NCBI GenBank assembly: GCA_964464175.1
Contig: CAYXFD010000012.1
Coordinates: forward strand, 24,253 to 88,252
Reading direction: 5' to 3'
From: CAYXFD01 sp964464175
Lineage (GTDB): Bacteria > Cloacimonadota > Cloacimonadia > Cloacimonadales > JAJBBL01
DNA length: 64,000 nucleotides
Part shown: positions 1 to 9,416 of the stretch, piece by piece
Layout: every line of letters begins with the position of its first letter
How positions within the stretch are numbered: the first letter of the stretch is position 1
Made by a program: the position numbers and the translations under genes
The notes under the pieces: generated by a model
Seen by the model: only the letters and a program-made list of their open reading frames with translations
What the model was told of the DNA's origin: nothing
Databases searched by the model: none

Positions 1-464
1 GTAAAATCATTGCCGCCAGGGACATTTGTCTGACCGTAATTATTACGTCCCCAAGCGATCAAGGTTCCGTCAGAGCGTAGAGCTAAACTATGAAAATCAC
101 CTGCTGCGACCGCTATATAATCGTCACCGGCAGGAATAATACTCTGACCGTAATGCGGAAAAGTACCTGTATTCTCTGTGCCGGCACCCCAAACTGTAAG
201 GGTTCCGTCCACTCTTAAGGCAAGGGCATGATAATCCCCGGTAGCGACTGTGAGATAATCATTCCCAACAGGAATCTCATCCAGATTGTGGAGAGTAGTT
301 CCCCAGATAGAGAGAGAACCAGGTTCCGGGCTTTCTGAGATATTGCGGATTCTTGCAGGGTTTTCCAGACTGACAGCTGCTAAGAGTTCGTTGTGTTGCA
401 AAGGTGAGTAGATAATCAGGAAAATTACTAAGGCGAAAAGTAAAGGAAACCTGGCGTTTATCAT
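1..464 (-). CDS. Secreted RCC1-repeat protein, partial (C-terminus beyond window start)
   Basis: The reading frame starts at an ATG (462-464) with a GGAGG site just upstream and runs off the left edge, so about 154 N-terminal codons are present. The first 30 residues form a signal peptide or membrane anchor (MINARF, then a hydrophobic stretch). After that come repeats of about 50 residues with the RCC1 signature: VATGDYHALALRVDGTLTVWG, then VAAGDFHSLALRSDGTLIAWG followed by NNYGQTNVP. RCC1 repeats build a seven-bladed beta-propeller; in bacteria such proteins are usually exported and have no assigned enzymatic role. It is divergent from der. The function is unknown, but the repeat family call is secure. 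Confidence 0.85.
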   Translation of the reverse strand, partial: MINARFPLLFALVIFLIIYSPLQHNELLAAVSLENPARIRNISESPEPGSLSIWGTTLHNLDEIPVGNDYLTVATGDYHALALRVDGTLTVWGAGTENTGTFPHYGQSIIPAGDDYIAVAAGDFHSLALRSDGTLIAWGRNNYGQTNVPGGNDF

Positions 465-834
465 TCTGCCTCCTTGAAATCGGTCAGTTTGCCGATCAGA
501 GAAACCAAATTACTTCGATTTAGTTATCTGCTTTGGTTCTGGTTAATATAGCAGATGTTTTAATAGTTTCAAAGATGACTCAGGGATAAATATGTCAATA
601 AAATTCTGATAGTACTTAGATCTTGAAGCTGAAATCTTTTTTATCCGGAGGTTGCTATTCTCTCTGCTCTACGGGAATGAGAAAACAGATAAGATAAGAA
701 GCTGATCTTACAACGTCTTTATTGCTTTTTGCTAACATTAGTATCGTACCGGAACATAATCAGAACAGGAAGTCTTATATTCTATTGACAAATAAGCTGA
801 GGACTCGAATTTGACAAAAAAGTTAAGGATAAAG
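465..834. other. Divergent intergenic region between RCC1 protein and der
   Basis: About 370 AT-rich bases separate two divergently transcribed genes and must hold both promoters. I could not pick out a convincing -35/-10 pair. The only site I can support is the AAGGA at 824-828 that serves the der ATG. No coding potential or RNA gene is visible. Confidence 0.5.
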
Positions 835-2166
835 ATGAGAAAGGGAATTGTTGCTATTGTTGGCAGGCCGAATGTCGGTAAATCGACACTCTTTAACCGC
901 TTATGCCGAAAAAGGAGTGCTATTGTTGACTCCATGGAAGGGATTACCCGGGACAGGAAATATGAGCTTGTGGAATGGACTACCCATGCATTTTATCTGG
1001 TTGATACCGGAGGAATAGTATTCGATACGGCAGATGATATTACTAAGGCAGTAAGATTTCAGGCTGAATTAGCTATTAACGAAGCTGATCTTATTTTATT
1101 TTTAGTTGATGCCAAAGTAGATGTAACCGGGCTGGATTTGGAGATCGGCAGATTATTAGCTCCTCATCACGACAAGGTACTTCTTGTAGTTAATAAGGCT
1201 GATACCCTAGAAGAGGAACATGATGTTTACGGTTATATGAAGCTTGGATTTGGTGCTCCTCAGATTATTTCAGCGACTCACGGCAGACATATCGGAGATT
1301 TGTTAGACAGCATTTGTGAGAGAATTGAACATGTAGAATATGATGACAAGGAAGAGGATGAGATCAGAGTTGCTATAGTTGGGAAACCTAATGTCGGCAA
1401 GTCTTCGTTTCTCAACAGACTGGTCGGAGAAGATACGGCTATCGTAAATGATCTGCCGGGAACAACCAGAGACTCGATAGATTCCAAGTTGAAATATCAT
1501 GCTCGTAACCTTCGCTTAATTGATACGGCAGGACTGAGACGAAAGAGGAGTGTCCGCTACGGGGTTGAATATTTTAGCGTTATGAGAACAATAGAGAGCG
1601 TAAACCGTAGTGATGTTGTAGTTCTAATGATAGCAGCAGATGACGGAGTAACAGAACAGGATCAGAAGATAGCTTCCTATGCCGCAAGAAACTTCAAAAG
1701 TATAATAATTGTCGTGAATAAATGGGACTTGATAGAGAAAGATAACAGCACGATGGGGAAATTTATCAGAGATATCAGAGAGGAACTCTCTTTTATTGAT
1801 TATGCCCCGATAGTTTTTGTTTCGGCATTGACTAATCTTCGTTTGCGCAAGATATTAGACCTGATTCTGCAAGTCGATTTGGAGAGTAAGAAAAGGGTAC
1901 CTACCTCAGAATTGAATGATTTTCTGGAAGGTGTTATGGCGAAATTTCCACCATCTCATTCCAGTGGTAAACATACAAAGATATACTATTGCACTCAGCA
2001 GAGAGTACAGCCTCCCGTGTTTATCTTCTTCTGCAATAATGCTAAATGGATAACCGTCAGCTACCGCAGATATCTGCATAATCAGTTACGGGAACGTTTC
2101 AAATTCAACGGAGTTACCATCAAAACGATCTTTCGCAGCAAGGAGAGAGAAAAAAATGGTAAGTGA
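835..2166 (+). CDS. der: Ribosome biogenesis GTPase Der (EngA)
   Basis: Der is an essential double-GTPase that binds the 50S subunit late in assembly. Two complete G domains are visible: the first P-loop GRPNVGKST at residues 10-18 with DTGG and NKAD motifs, and the second P-loop GKPNVGKSS at about 183-191 with DTAGL near 230 and NKWD near 295. A C-terminal KH-like domain follows, giving 443 residues, normal for the family. I chose the ATG at 835, which has AAGGA six bases upstream, over an in-frame TTG at 811 that lacks a good site. The 3' end overlaps the plsY start by 11 bases, so the two are probably co-translated. Confidence 0.96.
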   Translation: MRKGIVAIVGRPNVGKSTLFNRLCRKRSAIVDSMEGITRDRKYELVEWTTHAFYLVDTGGIVFDTADDITKAVRFQAELAINEADLILFLVDAKVDVTGLDLEIGRLLAPHHDKVLLVVNKADTLEEEHDVYGYMKLGFGAPQIISATHGRHIGDLLDSICERIEHVEYDDKEEDEIRVAIVGKPNVGKSSFLNRLVGEDTAIVNDLPGTTRDSIDSKLKYHARNLRLIDTAGLRRKRSVRYGVEYFSVMRTIESVNRSDVVVLMIAADDGVTEQDQKIASYAARNFKSIIIVVNKWDLIEKDNSTMGKFIRDIREELSFIDYAPIVFVSALTNLRLRKILDLILQVDLESKKRVPTSELNDFLEGVMAKFPPSHSSGKHTKIYYCTQQRVQPPVFIFFCNNAKWITVSYRRYLHNQLRERFKFNGVTIKTIFRSKEREKNGK

Positions 2167-2782
2167 AGTTGTACTGATTATCCTTTTTTCCTATCTCTTA
2201 GGAAGTATTCCCTTTGGCTATATACTGGGGAAGTTTATTAAGAAAATCGATATCAGAAAACACGGCAGCGGAAATGTCGGAGCAACGAATGCTTTGCGGG
2301 TCCTGGGCTGGAAAATAGGTCTTGTCGCTCTGCTTCTTGATATGGCGAAGGGATTTTTAGCAGTTTCTGTTGCTGCCTTTTTTGTTCCCGGTAATAACTT
2401 TTTATTGATAGCAGCTGGATTCACTGCTATTACCGGGCATATTTTTACCGTATTTCTTCGCTTCCGGGGCGGAAAAGGGGTAGCCACTTCTGCCGGTGTT
2501 TTTGCTGCCCTGATACCGATACCATTTGTCATTGCTTTAGCCTTCTTTACCATAGTCACAGCCTTAACCAAATATGTCTCACTTGGTTCCATTAGCGCAG
2601 CTGTGATTTTGGTTGCAGTGCAAACATTTTTCTCTTTCTATCAGAAACCGCCAGAGTTAGAGTTCCTGATAATGGCAGTGATCGTAGCCCTGTTTATCAT
2701 AATAAAACACAAAACTAATATCAAACGACTGCTCAACGGAACGGAGAATAAAATTAGTTTTCAGACTAAGAAGCCGTTATGA
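2156..2782 (+). CDS. plsY: Acyl-phosphate:glycerol-3-phosphate acyltransferase PlsY
   Basis: PlsY transfers an acyl group from acyl-phosphate to glycerol-3-phosphate, the first step of phospholipid synthesis, in the inner membrane. The 208-residue protein has the usual several hydrophobic segments and the three conserved loops: GSIPFGYILGK near the N-terminus, HGSGNVGATNALRV near 35-50, and GHIFTVFLRFRGGKGVATS near 95-115 (phosphate-binding GGKG). The start overlaps the end of der, with AGGAGAG placed upstream. The der-plsY pairing is common in bacteria. A small 7-bp hairpin (TATGAAC/GTTCATA, 2778-2800) covers its stop codon. Nothing unusual in the protein. Confidence 0.95.
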   Translation: MVSEVVLIILFSYLLGSIPFGYILGKFIKKIDIRKHGSGNVGATNALRVLGWKIGLVALLLDMAKGFLAVSVAAFFVPGNNFLLIAAGFTAITGHIFTVFLRFRGGKGVATSAGVFAALIPIPFVIALAFFTIVTALTKYVSLGSISAAVILVAVQTFFSFYQKPPELEFLIMAVIVALFIIIKHKTNIKRLLNGTENKISFQTKKPL

Positions 2783-2834
2783 ACATAAAAAGCGTTCATA
2801 TAACTAAAAACAATTAAACAAAGGAGTCAATTCC

Positions 2835-4196
2835 GTGTGTGGAATAATCGGGGTCTTTAACGGAAACAGGGCAGCTGAACTGGCTATGCTCGGATTGTTT
2901 GCCGAACAGCATAGAGGACAGGAAAGCTGTGGGATGGCAGTCAGTGACGGCATTACTATGAGATTGAGGAAAAAAATGGGACTGGTCAAGCAGGTCTTTA
3001 CCCCGGAACTACTATCGGAATTACCGGGCTCAATCGCAGTAGGTCATGTACGGTATCCTACCTGTGGAGCTGCAACCGAGTTCAATTCTCAGCCACATAT
3101 CGAGGAGATATTTGCCGGGCAATCCTTTGCCCTGGCCAGCAACGGAGATGTTATTAATTATCAGGAGATCCGGCATGCTTTGGAAGTTGAAGGGGTGCAT
3201 TTCAAAAGTGATAATGACGGAGAACTGATACTGAAGTATCTGGTCTTCCAGGTTCAGGAGAGAGGGAAGTCAATTACCGAAGCGATAAGGTCATTGATGA
3301 AAGATGTTAAGGGGGCATACTCTACTGTCCTGGCAACCCGTAATGAATTATATATGTTCAGAGATCCCCAGGCGATAAGACCTATGGTTTGGGGGAAAAG
3401 GTCTGACGGGGTGGTTGTAGCGGCTTCAGAAAGCTGTGCTCTCGATATTCTGGGCATTAGGGAGGCTCACGAAGTAGGGGTGGGAGAAATTCTACTCGCC
3501 TACAAGGACAAGTTGCAGATAATTCCAGACCCATCTGAAAATAGGGCTCTCCGAAAGAAACTAAGTCATTGCATATTTGAACATATCTACTTCTCCAGAC
3601 CCGATAGTTTTCATTTCGAAGAAAACGTTTATCAGGTAAGGGAAGCTCTGGGCAGATGTCTTGCCGACATTGATGATACTGTTGCCGATATGGTGATTCC
3701 TGTTCCGGACTCGGCTAATTTCATTGCTCTCGGTTATGCCAGAAGTAGAGGTATTCCCTTTGAAATCGGATTGATAAGAAATCATTACGTTGGAAGAACC
3801 TTTATCAAGCCGGATCAGACGATACGGGACGAAAGTGTCCATCAGAAGTTCAATACCTTACCGCATTTTATGGATAATAAGAGAATTATCCTGGTCGATG
3901 ATTCCATTGTGAGAGGTACAACCATAAAAAATCTGATCAGACTGCTTAAAAGCTCCGGGGCAAAAGAGGTTCATCTGCGGATAGGATCTCCGCAAGTTAA
4001 ATTTTCCTGCCATTACGGGATTGATACTCCAACAAAAGAGGAATTGATCGCCAATAAACTATCTTTGGCGGAGATCAAAGAGTACATCGGAGCAGATTCT
4101 CTTCTCTACCTGAATACCGAGTTACTTAAAAAAACAGTAAAAAAACCTGAAGATTACTGTTTTGCCTGTTTTGATGGGAATTACCCGGTCGGTTGA
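2835..4196 (+). CDS. purF: Amidophosphoribosyltransferase PurF
   Basis: PurF catalyses the first committed step of purine synthesis, making phosphoribosylamine from PRPP and glutamine. It starts at GTG with AAAGGAG ten bases upstream, placing Cys2 (MCGIIGVF) as the N-terminal nucleophile without a propeptide. The glutaminase half carries GHVRYPT and SNGD, where most relatives have HNG. The phosphoribosyltransferase half has the PRPP loop VDDSIVRGTT near residue 355. Cysteines in HCIFEHIYF (near 246), SCHYGID and CFACFDGNYP match the four ligands of the 4Fe-4S cluster in the Bacillus-type enzyme, so I infer a cluster-bearing enzyme. No other purine gene is adjacent. Confidence 0.95.
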   Translation: MCGIIGVFNGNRAAELAMLGLFAEQHRGQESCGMAVSDGITMRLRKKMGLVKQVFTPELLSELPGSIAVGHVRYPTCGAATEFNSQPHIEEIFAGQSFALASNGDVINYQEIRHALEVEGVHFKSDNDGELILKYLVFQVQERGKSITEAIRSLMKDVKGAYSTVLATRNELYMFRDPQAIRPMVWGKRSDGVVVAASESCALDILGIREAHEVGVGEILLAYKDKLQIIPDPSENRALRKKLSHCIFEHIYFSRPDSFHFEENVYQVREALGRCLADIDDTVADMVIPVPDSANFIALGYARSRGIPFEIGLIRNHYVGRTFIKPDQTIRDESVHQKFNTLPHFMDNKRIILVDDSIVRGTTIKNLIRLLKSSGAKEVHLRIGSPQVKFSCHYGIDTPTKEELIANKLSLAEIKEYIGADSLLYLNTELLKKTVKKPEDYCFACFDGNYPVG

Positions 4197-4247
4197 CAGG
4201 CAGTAAAATTAATAATAGAGAGGATCATTTCTGAAGGAGGTTTAGAA

Positions 4248-5237
4248 TTGAATCTTGGTGAGTTAACCAGTATTATTGATAGTTATCAAGGAAAAAAAGT
4301 TGCTGTCATCGGTGATATAATTCTCGACCATTATCTCTGGGGTAAAGTAGAGAGAATTTCTCCCGAAGCACCGGTACCGGTAGTCGATGTCGATAAGGAG
4401 GAATACCGGTTAGGTGGTGCGGCGAATGTCGTCTATAATCTCAGAGCCCTCGCTGCCAAACCCTATCCGATTGGGATTACCGGCGATGATCTCTACGGAG
4501 AACAGATATTTGCCATCCTCCAGGAACTGGGAATTGACTGCGATAATCTTTTTCGGGATAAGAGCAGACCAACTACCCGGAAGAGTAGAATTATTGCTCA
4601 TCAGCAACAGGTAGTCCGCATTGATTATGAATCCCGGAAGGATTGTTGCCAGGAACTGGAAGAGAGGATCGTAGATAGTTTTAAGAATATGCTGCCTGCT
4701 ATTGATGGAGTGGTGATTCAAGATTATAATAAAGGATTGTTAACCCCCAAAGTCATTGCCGAAGTACTGAAAATGGCAGCTGATGCTGAAATACCTGTTG
4801 CTGTCGATCCGAAATTCAAGAACTTCTTTCTCTACCGAAAGGCTACGTTGTTCAAGCCTAATATTGCCGAATTGCAAAAGAATACCGGACTTCCTGTCGA
4901 AACTGAAGAGGAGTTGAATCAGGCTGCCCGAATTTTGATGCATAAACTCGATCCGGAACACTTAATTATCACCAGAGGTGAGAAGGGGATGACGGTCTTC
5001 TCTAAAAAGGGAAACAGAACCGATATCCCGACTTTTGCTCAAGAGGTTTTTGATGTCTCCGGAGCCGGGGATACTGTCATTAGTGCCCTGATACTTGGTC
5101 TTTGTGCCGGAGTCAGCATCGAAAAAGCATCCTTGATTGCTAATCATTCAGCCGGTGCTGTCTGCGGAAAATTCGGTATCCATCCAGCCTACAAAGAGGA
5201 TATTATCAATTCATTCAAGAACTACAATAAGTTGTAA
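4248..5237 (+). CDS. hldE: D-glycero-beta-D-manno-heptose-7-phosphate kinase (HldE kinase domain / RfaE1)
   Basis: This is a PfkB/ribokinase-fold sugar kinase of the RfaE1 type, which phosphorylates heptose-7-phosphate at C1 in the ADP-heptose pathway for lipopolysaccharide core. Evidence is the N-terminal GDIILDHYLWG with RISPEAPVPV, the LGGAANV glycine motif, AVDPK near 180, and the ATP/anion-hole motif GAGDT near 273. At 329 residues it is the kinase domain alone; E. coli HldE has an additional nucleotidyltransferase domain, so a separate adenylyltransferase should exist elsewhere. The TTG start is supported by a perfect AAGGAGG seven bases upstream. It suggests an LPS-bearing outer membrane. 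Confidence 0.9.
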   Translation: MNLGELTSIIDSYQGKKVAVIGDIILDHYLWGKVERISPEAPVPVVDVDKEEYRLGGAANVVYNLRALAAKPYPIGITGDDLYGEQIFAILQELGIDCDNLFRDKSRPTTRKSRIIAHQQQVVRIDYESRKDCCQELEERIVDSFKNMLPAIDGVVIQDYNKGLLTPKVIAEVLKMAADAEIPVAVDPKFKNFFLYRKATLFKPNIAELQKNTGLPVETEEELNQAARILMHKLDPEHLIITRGEKGMTVFSKKGNRTDIPTFAQEVFDVSGAGDTVISALILGLCAGVSIEKASLIANHSAGAVCGKFGIHPAYKEDIINSFKNYNKL

Positions 5238-5263
5238 AATGATAGTCATTTAAGAAAATTGAA

Positions 5264-5303
5264 AGGGTCTGATGTGAAAGTAACCACTTTTACATCAGAC
5301 CCT
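5264..5303. terminator. Bidirectional terminator hairpin between convergent genes
   Basis: An 18-bp stem (AGGGTCTGATGTGAAAGT at 5264-5281 against 5286-5303) with one G-T pair and a four-base loop AACC lies between the 3' ends of the heptose kinase gene and the downstream minus-strand gene. Flanking AT-rich bases are present but the T-run is weak. Confidence 0.75.
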
Positions 5304-5327
5304 AAATAATGTTTGTATCTTCTCTGT

Positions 5328-7187
5328 TTAGAAATTTACCGGGGGCTTTTTAAATCGCCAGGACAGCGTTTTGTAACCCAATTGCATCAGCTCATCAGAG
5401 GCATATCCCTCAAATTTGACTAAAGGAAAATCGGGTGGTCCTGTCTGCTCGAACCGGGTATCAAAATAGTATTCCTTATCATAACCGCTGGCTCCTCCGG
5501 GAGGGGTAAGCGCACCGGAATGGAGTCCATAGATTCCTTCTTCGATATCCCAGAAGTTAGCTGTATCATAATCTGCATTACCGCTGCGGCGAACATAACC
5601 ACGTCTTCTTTGGGCTACCGAACCAAAAAGATTAATAGTACCCCGCAGGTAAACCACAGTTGGTGTTCCGTGAGGGTTTGGGATTGGCGGATGTCCGGCA
5701 ACAGGTCCTGGTTCCGGCCAGACCGGATTATATCCCGGATAGTCCAAACCCGGGGGCCAAGGCATGAAGGGAGAGGTGGGATAACGGAACCTGTGGAGAT
5801 CGATCTTTTCCCACATTTCTCCATTCCAAATCTGGTTTGGTGTTGATCCTTTAGGGAATTGATACTGGAATGTGAATATTCCGGCATTGTTATGGATCCC
5901 GTACTGGTTAGGACCATCATCTTCTCCCATGGCACATAATGCGGCATAGATGTAGATACTGTTCGTATTCGGTCTGTTCCGGGAATCGTCAGAAGGATGG
6001 ACGTGACCATATTGAATAATGATGTTCTTTTCAGAGATAATACCTAAATAATCACTTTCATTGATCGGAAGCATACCATCCTCTCCACCGTCCGGCGGCT
6101 GTCCAATTAAAGTACCCTGATACACTATATCGTCTTTTAAATAGATATTAGCAGCAGAACCCCAACTCTGCCTGCCGGCAAAAGTTCCGGAAATCCATAA
6201 TTCATAAGGTACCCAAACAGAGTTATTTGTGACTGATCCTGATGGCCCTGGAGCCCAGAGAGTATCCGGAACAACGTTGAAGTTAATAGAATCACCGACA
6301 GGTCCGTAAGGGGGATAAGAATCGTAAACAACAAGAGTATCTCCGGGAACGATGTTTCCAATATACGATTCATAAGCTCCACCATCTACCGTTACAAATG
6401 CTATTCGGTTATCATACTCAATATGTCCGAACGGTCTTATCCCGTTTGCCCGAATCAAGTCTGCTGTTGGATCAAAGACTACTCTCGGATAGTTCTCTAT
6501 CAATCCCCCCTGAAAAATCTGGTCTTCAGGAAAATCAGATCCACCCCCAGGATATACCTTGATCTCACCAGAAGTTGTTACCAGACCGGTAAAGGTAGGC
6601 CATCCTCCCAGATTCCTGATCCAGATATCCGTGTTGGAATGAACTCGTCCGTGGACAACATCGGCTCCATAAAACCGGATATTTCCTTCAACATCGTCCA
6701 AAGCTCTGTCAATGTCGCTGAAATAATGGAAGATTGCCAATGTCTGTAATGATTGGATGAAATTTTCGCCATAACGTTTTACCGGAGATCTCATCTCTTC
6801 ACTGACTAACTGCCCGGTTCCTCTGACTGCTGTGATCAAAGATCTGATCAAAAACCCGGTTTGGGCAAATTCAGTATAAGTGTTCAATTTAGTGCGGGCA
6901 GTATATTGAGTTCGATGTGTACCAAAATCAATATTAATTTTCCTGTCCGGCAGGGTAGTTATGGGGGGTGGGTTGTCCATACCTTCATAGATCGAAGCTA
7001 CCAGCCTGCCCCTGTCTACTTCCGAACGGAGAATATGAAACTGCTGCGTACTGTCTAATTGCAAACGCATGCTTCTGACATCACGGAAAGCCACTAATGA
7101 AAGAGACCCTCCTGAAAGAACGGCGATCAAGGCAACTACGAGTGCAATTCCTAAACTTCCTTTCTGATTCTTTATTAACTTTATCAT
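5328..7187 (-). CDS. PilX-like prepilin-type surface protein, paralogue 1
   Basis: This 619-residue protein begins with a short basic leader ending NQKG, then a hydrophobic helix (SLGIALVVALIAVLSGG). That resembles the prepilin peptidase site and N-terminal helix of PilX/GspK-type minor pilins, which lack the Glu5 of major pilins. The remainder is a large extracytoplasmic region with the motif DVVHGRVHSNTDIWI followed by TFTGLVTTSG, reminiscent of DUF4900-type proteins, and many Pro, Gly and aromatic residues near the C-terminus (PPGLDYPGYNP, GYVRRSGN). AAGGAG lies eight bases before the ATG. It is strongly similar along its whole length to the next gene. The function is not known; a type IV pilus-related or surface role is inferred. 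Confidence 0.75.
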   Translation of the reverse strand: MIKLIKNQKGSLGIALVVALIAVLSGGSLSLVAFRDVRSMRLQLDSTQQFHILRSEVDRGRLVASIYEGMDNPPPITTLPDRKINIDFGTHRTQYTARTKLNTYTEFAQTGFLIRSLITAVRGTGQLVSEEMRSPVKRYGENFIQSLQTLAIFHYFSDIDRALDDVEGNIRFYGADVVHGRVHSNTDIWIRNLGGWPTFTGLVTTSGEIKVYPGGGSDFPEDQIFQGGLIENYPRVVFDPTADLIRANGIRPFGHIEYDNRIAFVTVDGGAYESYIGNIVPGDTLVVYDSYPPYGPVGDSINFNVVPDTLWAPGPSGSVTNNSVWVPYELWISGTFAGRQSWGSAANIYLKDDIVYQGTLIGQPPDGGEDGMLPINESDYLGIISEKNIIIQYGHVHPSDDSRNRPNTNSIYIYAALCAMGEDDGPNQYGIHNNAGIFTFQYQFPKGSTPNQIWNGEMWEKIDLHRFRYPTSPFMPWPPGLDYPGYNPVWPEPGPVAGHPPIPNPHGTPTVVYLRGTINLFGSVAQRRRGYVRRSGNADYDTANFWDIEEGIYGLHSGALTPPGGASGYDKEYYFDTRFEQTGPPDFPLVKFEGYASDELMQLGYKTLSWRFKKPPVNF

Positions 7188-7334
7188 AAGACTGCTCCTT
7201 TTTATATCGGGATTATACCCTTGACTAAAATAAACTCCGGAGAGTTGATCTTGTCAACAAAAATTTACTTTTATTTCTTTCATTTCTCATAATTATCTCT
7301 GAAGGTTGATATTTGCTCTCCCTGCATTGGTAAC

Positions 7335-9179
7335 TCAAAAACTCGCCGGTGGGGTTTTAAACTTCCAGGATAGTGTTTGATATCCGATTAGCATCAGATC
7401 ATCCGATTCATAATCATCAAATTTGATGAAAGGGAAATCGGGAGGTCCGATCTCTTCGAAGCGGGTATCAAAGGTATAGTTTTTATTATATCCACTCGCT
7501 TGTCCCGTATGTCTTCCGTAAATTCCCTCTTCAATATCCCAGAGAGGATTATCATTATTAGTATCGGTATCCGGATTGCCGCTTCGCCGTACATAACCTC
7601 TCCTCCTTTGGGCAATAGAACCGAAGAGATTGATATCACCCCGTAAGAAAACGATACTGGGAGCTCCATGAGGGTTAGGAATCGGGGGATGATCAAAGAC
7701 AGCTCCCGCTTCAGGCCATAAAGGATTGTACCCGGGATAATCGAGACCTGGGGGCCACGGAGTATGAGGGGAGGTGGGAAACTGATATCTGTGGAGATCA
7801 ATGTTATCATACCATTCTCCCTGCCACATCTGAGCGGGAGTTGAACCCTTGGGAAACTGATACTGGAAAGTGAAAATTCCGGCATTTACATGTATTCCGT
7901 ATTGGTTAGGTTCTCCATCTTCCCCCATGGCACAGAGGGCGGCATAGATGTAAATATTGTTCGTATTCGGTTTATGCCGGATCCTGTTCACCGGATGGGT
8001 ATAACCGTACTGAATGTAGATAGACTTTTCTGAGATTATCCCCAGATAATCTTCCGTATTGGGATAGAGCTCGTTATCCGGTGCTTGCCCGGGAGGGGTA
8101 TTCCAATAAGTAAGATCATCTTTGAGATATATATTACCGGCGCTTCCCCAGCTCTGCTTTCCTTTGAAATTACCGGAAATCCACAATTCATAAGGAACCC
8201 AAACTGATTGACTATTAAGAGTTCCTGAAGGACCGACAGTCCAAAGGGTATCCATCAAGGTATTCCAGGCTATTGTGTCTCCGACTGCCCCATAAGGGGG
8301 GTAAGAGCTATGAACGGGGAGCAGTTTGTTACTTGGTATAATCTGGCCGACGTAAGATTGAAAAGATTGCCCTTCAACAGTAACGAAGGCAATGTGATTG
8401 TCTAACTCATTGACTCCGAAAGGTTTTCTCCCGTTTGCTCTGATCAGTTCAGCAGTTGGATCGAATACTATTTTTGGATAGTTTTCATGTAAGCCACCCT
8501 GAAAAACCTGGTCTCTGGGGTAGTTACTCTCTCCGCCGGGATGTACCCTAACTACGCCTGAGGTTGTTACCAACCCCAAAAAAGTGGGCCAACCTCCGCC
8601 TGAGCGACTGATCCAGATGTCAGTGTTGGAATGAACACGACCATTAACAACATCCATACCAAAAAAACGAATATTCCCTTCAAGATCGTCAAGAGCTCTG
8701 TCAATATCACTGAAGTAATGAAACACAGCCAGAGTTTTCAGCGAATGGATGAAGTTCTCTCCGTATCGTTTGACCGGAGATTTAGTGTCTTCTGAAATCA
8801 AAGATCCGCTTCCTCTGTCGGCAGTAATCAATGATCTGATCAGATACCCTGAGCGGGAAAAATCTTCATGGATATTCAGCTTGGTCTTGGCAGTATATAG
8901 AGTCCTGTGGGAACCAAAATCAACAGGTACGTTGCGTAATGGAAGTGTTGTAAGCTGAGGAGGATGGTTAACATTCTGATAAACGGAAGCAACCAGTTTT
9001 CCCCTGTTTACTTCCGAACGCAGAAGATGAAACTGCTGAGTGCCGTCTAACTGCAAACGCATACTGCGCAAATCGCGGAATGCTATAGAAGAGAGGGAAA
9101 GACCGGAAAGCAGGGAGATGATCGTAATGACTAAAGCAATACTCAAGCTCCCTTTCTGATTTCTTATCATTTTATACAT
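7335..9179 (-). CDS. PilX-like prepilin-type surface protein, paralogue 2
   Basis: This 614-residue protein is a tandem paralogue of the downstream gene. It has the same QKG-SLSIALVITIISLLSG leader and helix, the same VVNGRVHSNTDIWI motif, and the same ordered C-terminal blocks (PPGLDYPGYNP, IPNPHG, AQRRRGYVRRSGN, DIEEGIYG, RFEEIGPPDFP). I chose the ATG at 9179 because GGAGGAG lies eight bases upstream; a longer frame to 9245 would add a leader without a binding site and break the prepilin-like N-terminus. Gap to its paralogue is about 150 bases, so they are probably co-transcribed. The divergence between the copies suggests an old duplication kept by selection. Confidence 0.75.
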   Translation of the reverse strand: MYKMIRNQKGSLSIALVITIISLLSGLSLSSIAFRDLRSMRLQLDGTQQFHLLRSEVNRGKLVASVYQNVNHPPQLTTLPLRNVPVDFGSHRTLYTAKTKLNIHEDFSRSGYLIRSLITADRGSGSLISEDTKSPVKRYGENFIHSLKTLAVFHYFSDIDRALDDLEGNIRFFGMDVVNGRVHSNTDIWISRSGGGWPTFLGLVTTSGVVRVHPGGESNYPRDQVFQGGLHENYPKIVFDPTAELIRANGRKPFGVNELDNHIAFVTVEGQSFQSYVGQIIPSNKLLPVHSSYPPYGAVGDTIAWNTLMDTLWTVGPSGTLNSQSVWVPYELWISGNFKGKQSWGSAGNIYLKDDLTYWNTPPGQAPDNELYPNTEDYLGIISEKSIYIQYGYTHPVNRIRHKPNTNNIYIYAALCAMGEDGEPNQYGIHVNAGIFTFQYQFPKGSTPAQMWQGEWYDNIDLHRYQFPTSPHTPWPPGLDYPGYNPLWPEAGAVFDHPPIPNPHGAPSIVFLRGDINLFGSIAQRRRGYVRRSGNPDTDTNNDNPLWDIEEGIYGRHTGQASGYNKNYTFDTRFEEIGPPDFPFIKFDDYESDDLMLIGYQTLSWKFKTPPASF

Positions 9180-9356
9180 AAAACCACTCCTCCGAAAAAT
9201 GATAAATGTCATCATTGTTGACAATGAATTTTGATCCGTTGTCATTTATTGGTTTACATTCAAAGCACGTCAGAAGACAACTTCGATTCTTTACCGGAAA
9301 AGTTCAAAGAGGGTCAACACTAAACTCAGCCGGGAAAGAATAATGATATGCGACCC

Positions 9357-9382
9357 CTTCATATCTGTTAGAAGATATGAAG
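9357..9382. terminator. Perfect hairpin downstream of the nucleoside-kinase-like gene
   Basis: CTTCATATCT (9357-9366) and AGATATGAAG (9373-9382) form a perfect 10-bp stem around a 6-base loop, 35 bases past the stop of the minus-strand gene ending at 9417. There is no T-run on either strand, so it may protect the mRNA end rather than terminate by itself. Confidence 0.45.
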
Positions 9383-9416
9383 CAATAATTGTTCCTTAGA
9401 AGAATAATTGTTGCCG

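Noticed and set aside
1..464. RCC1 repeats as sign of eukaryotic contamination
   Set aside because: The gene has a bacterial ribosome site and signal peptide, and RCC1 repeats are common in exported bacterial proteins.
2778..2800. Terminator after plsY
   Set aside because: The stem is only 7 bp, covers the stop codon and has no T-run; purF probably continues on the same transcript.
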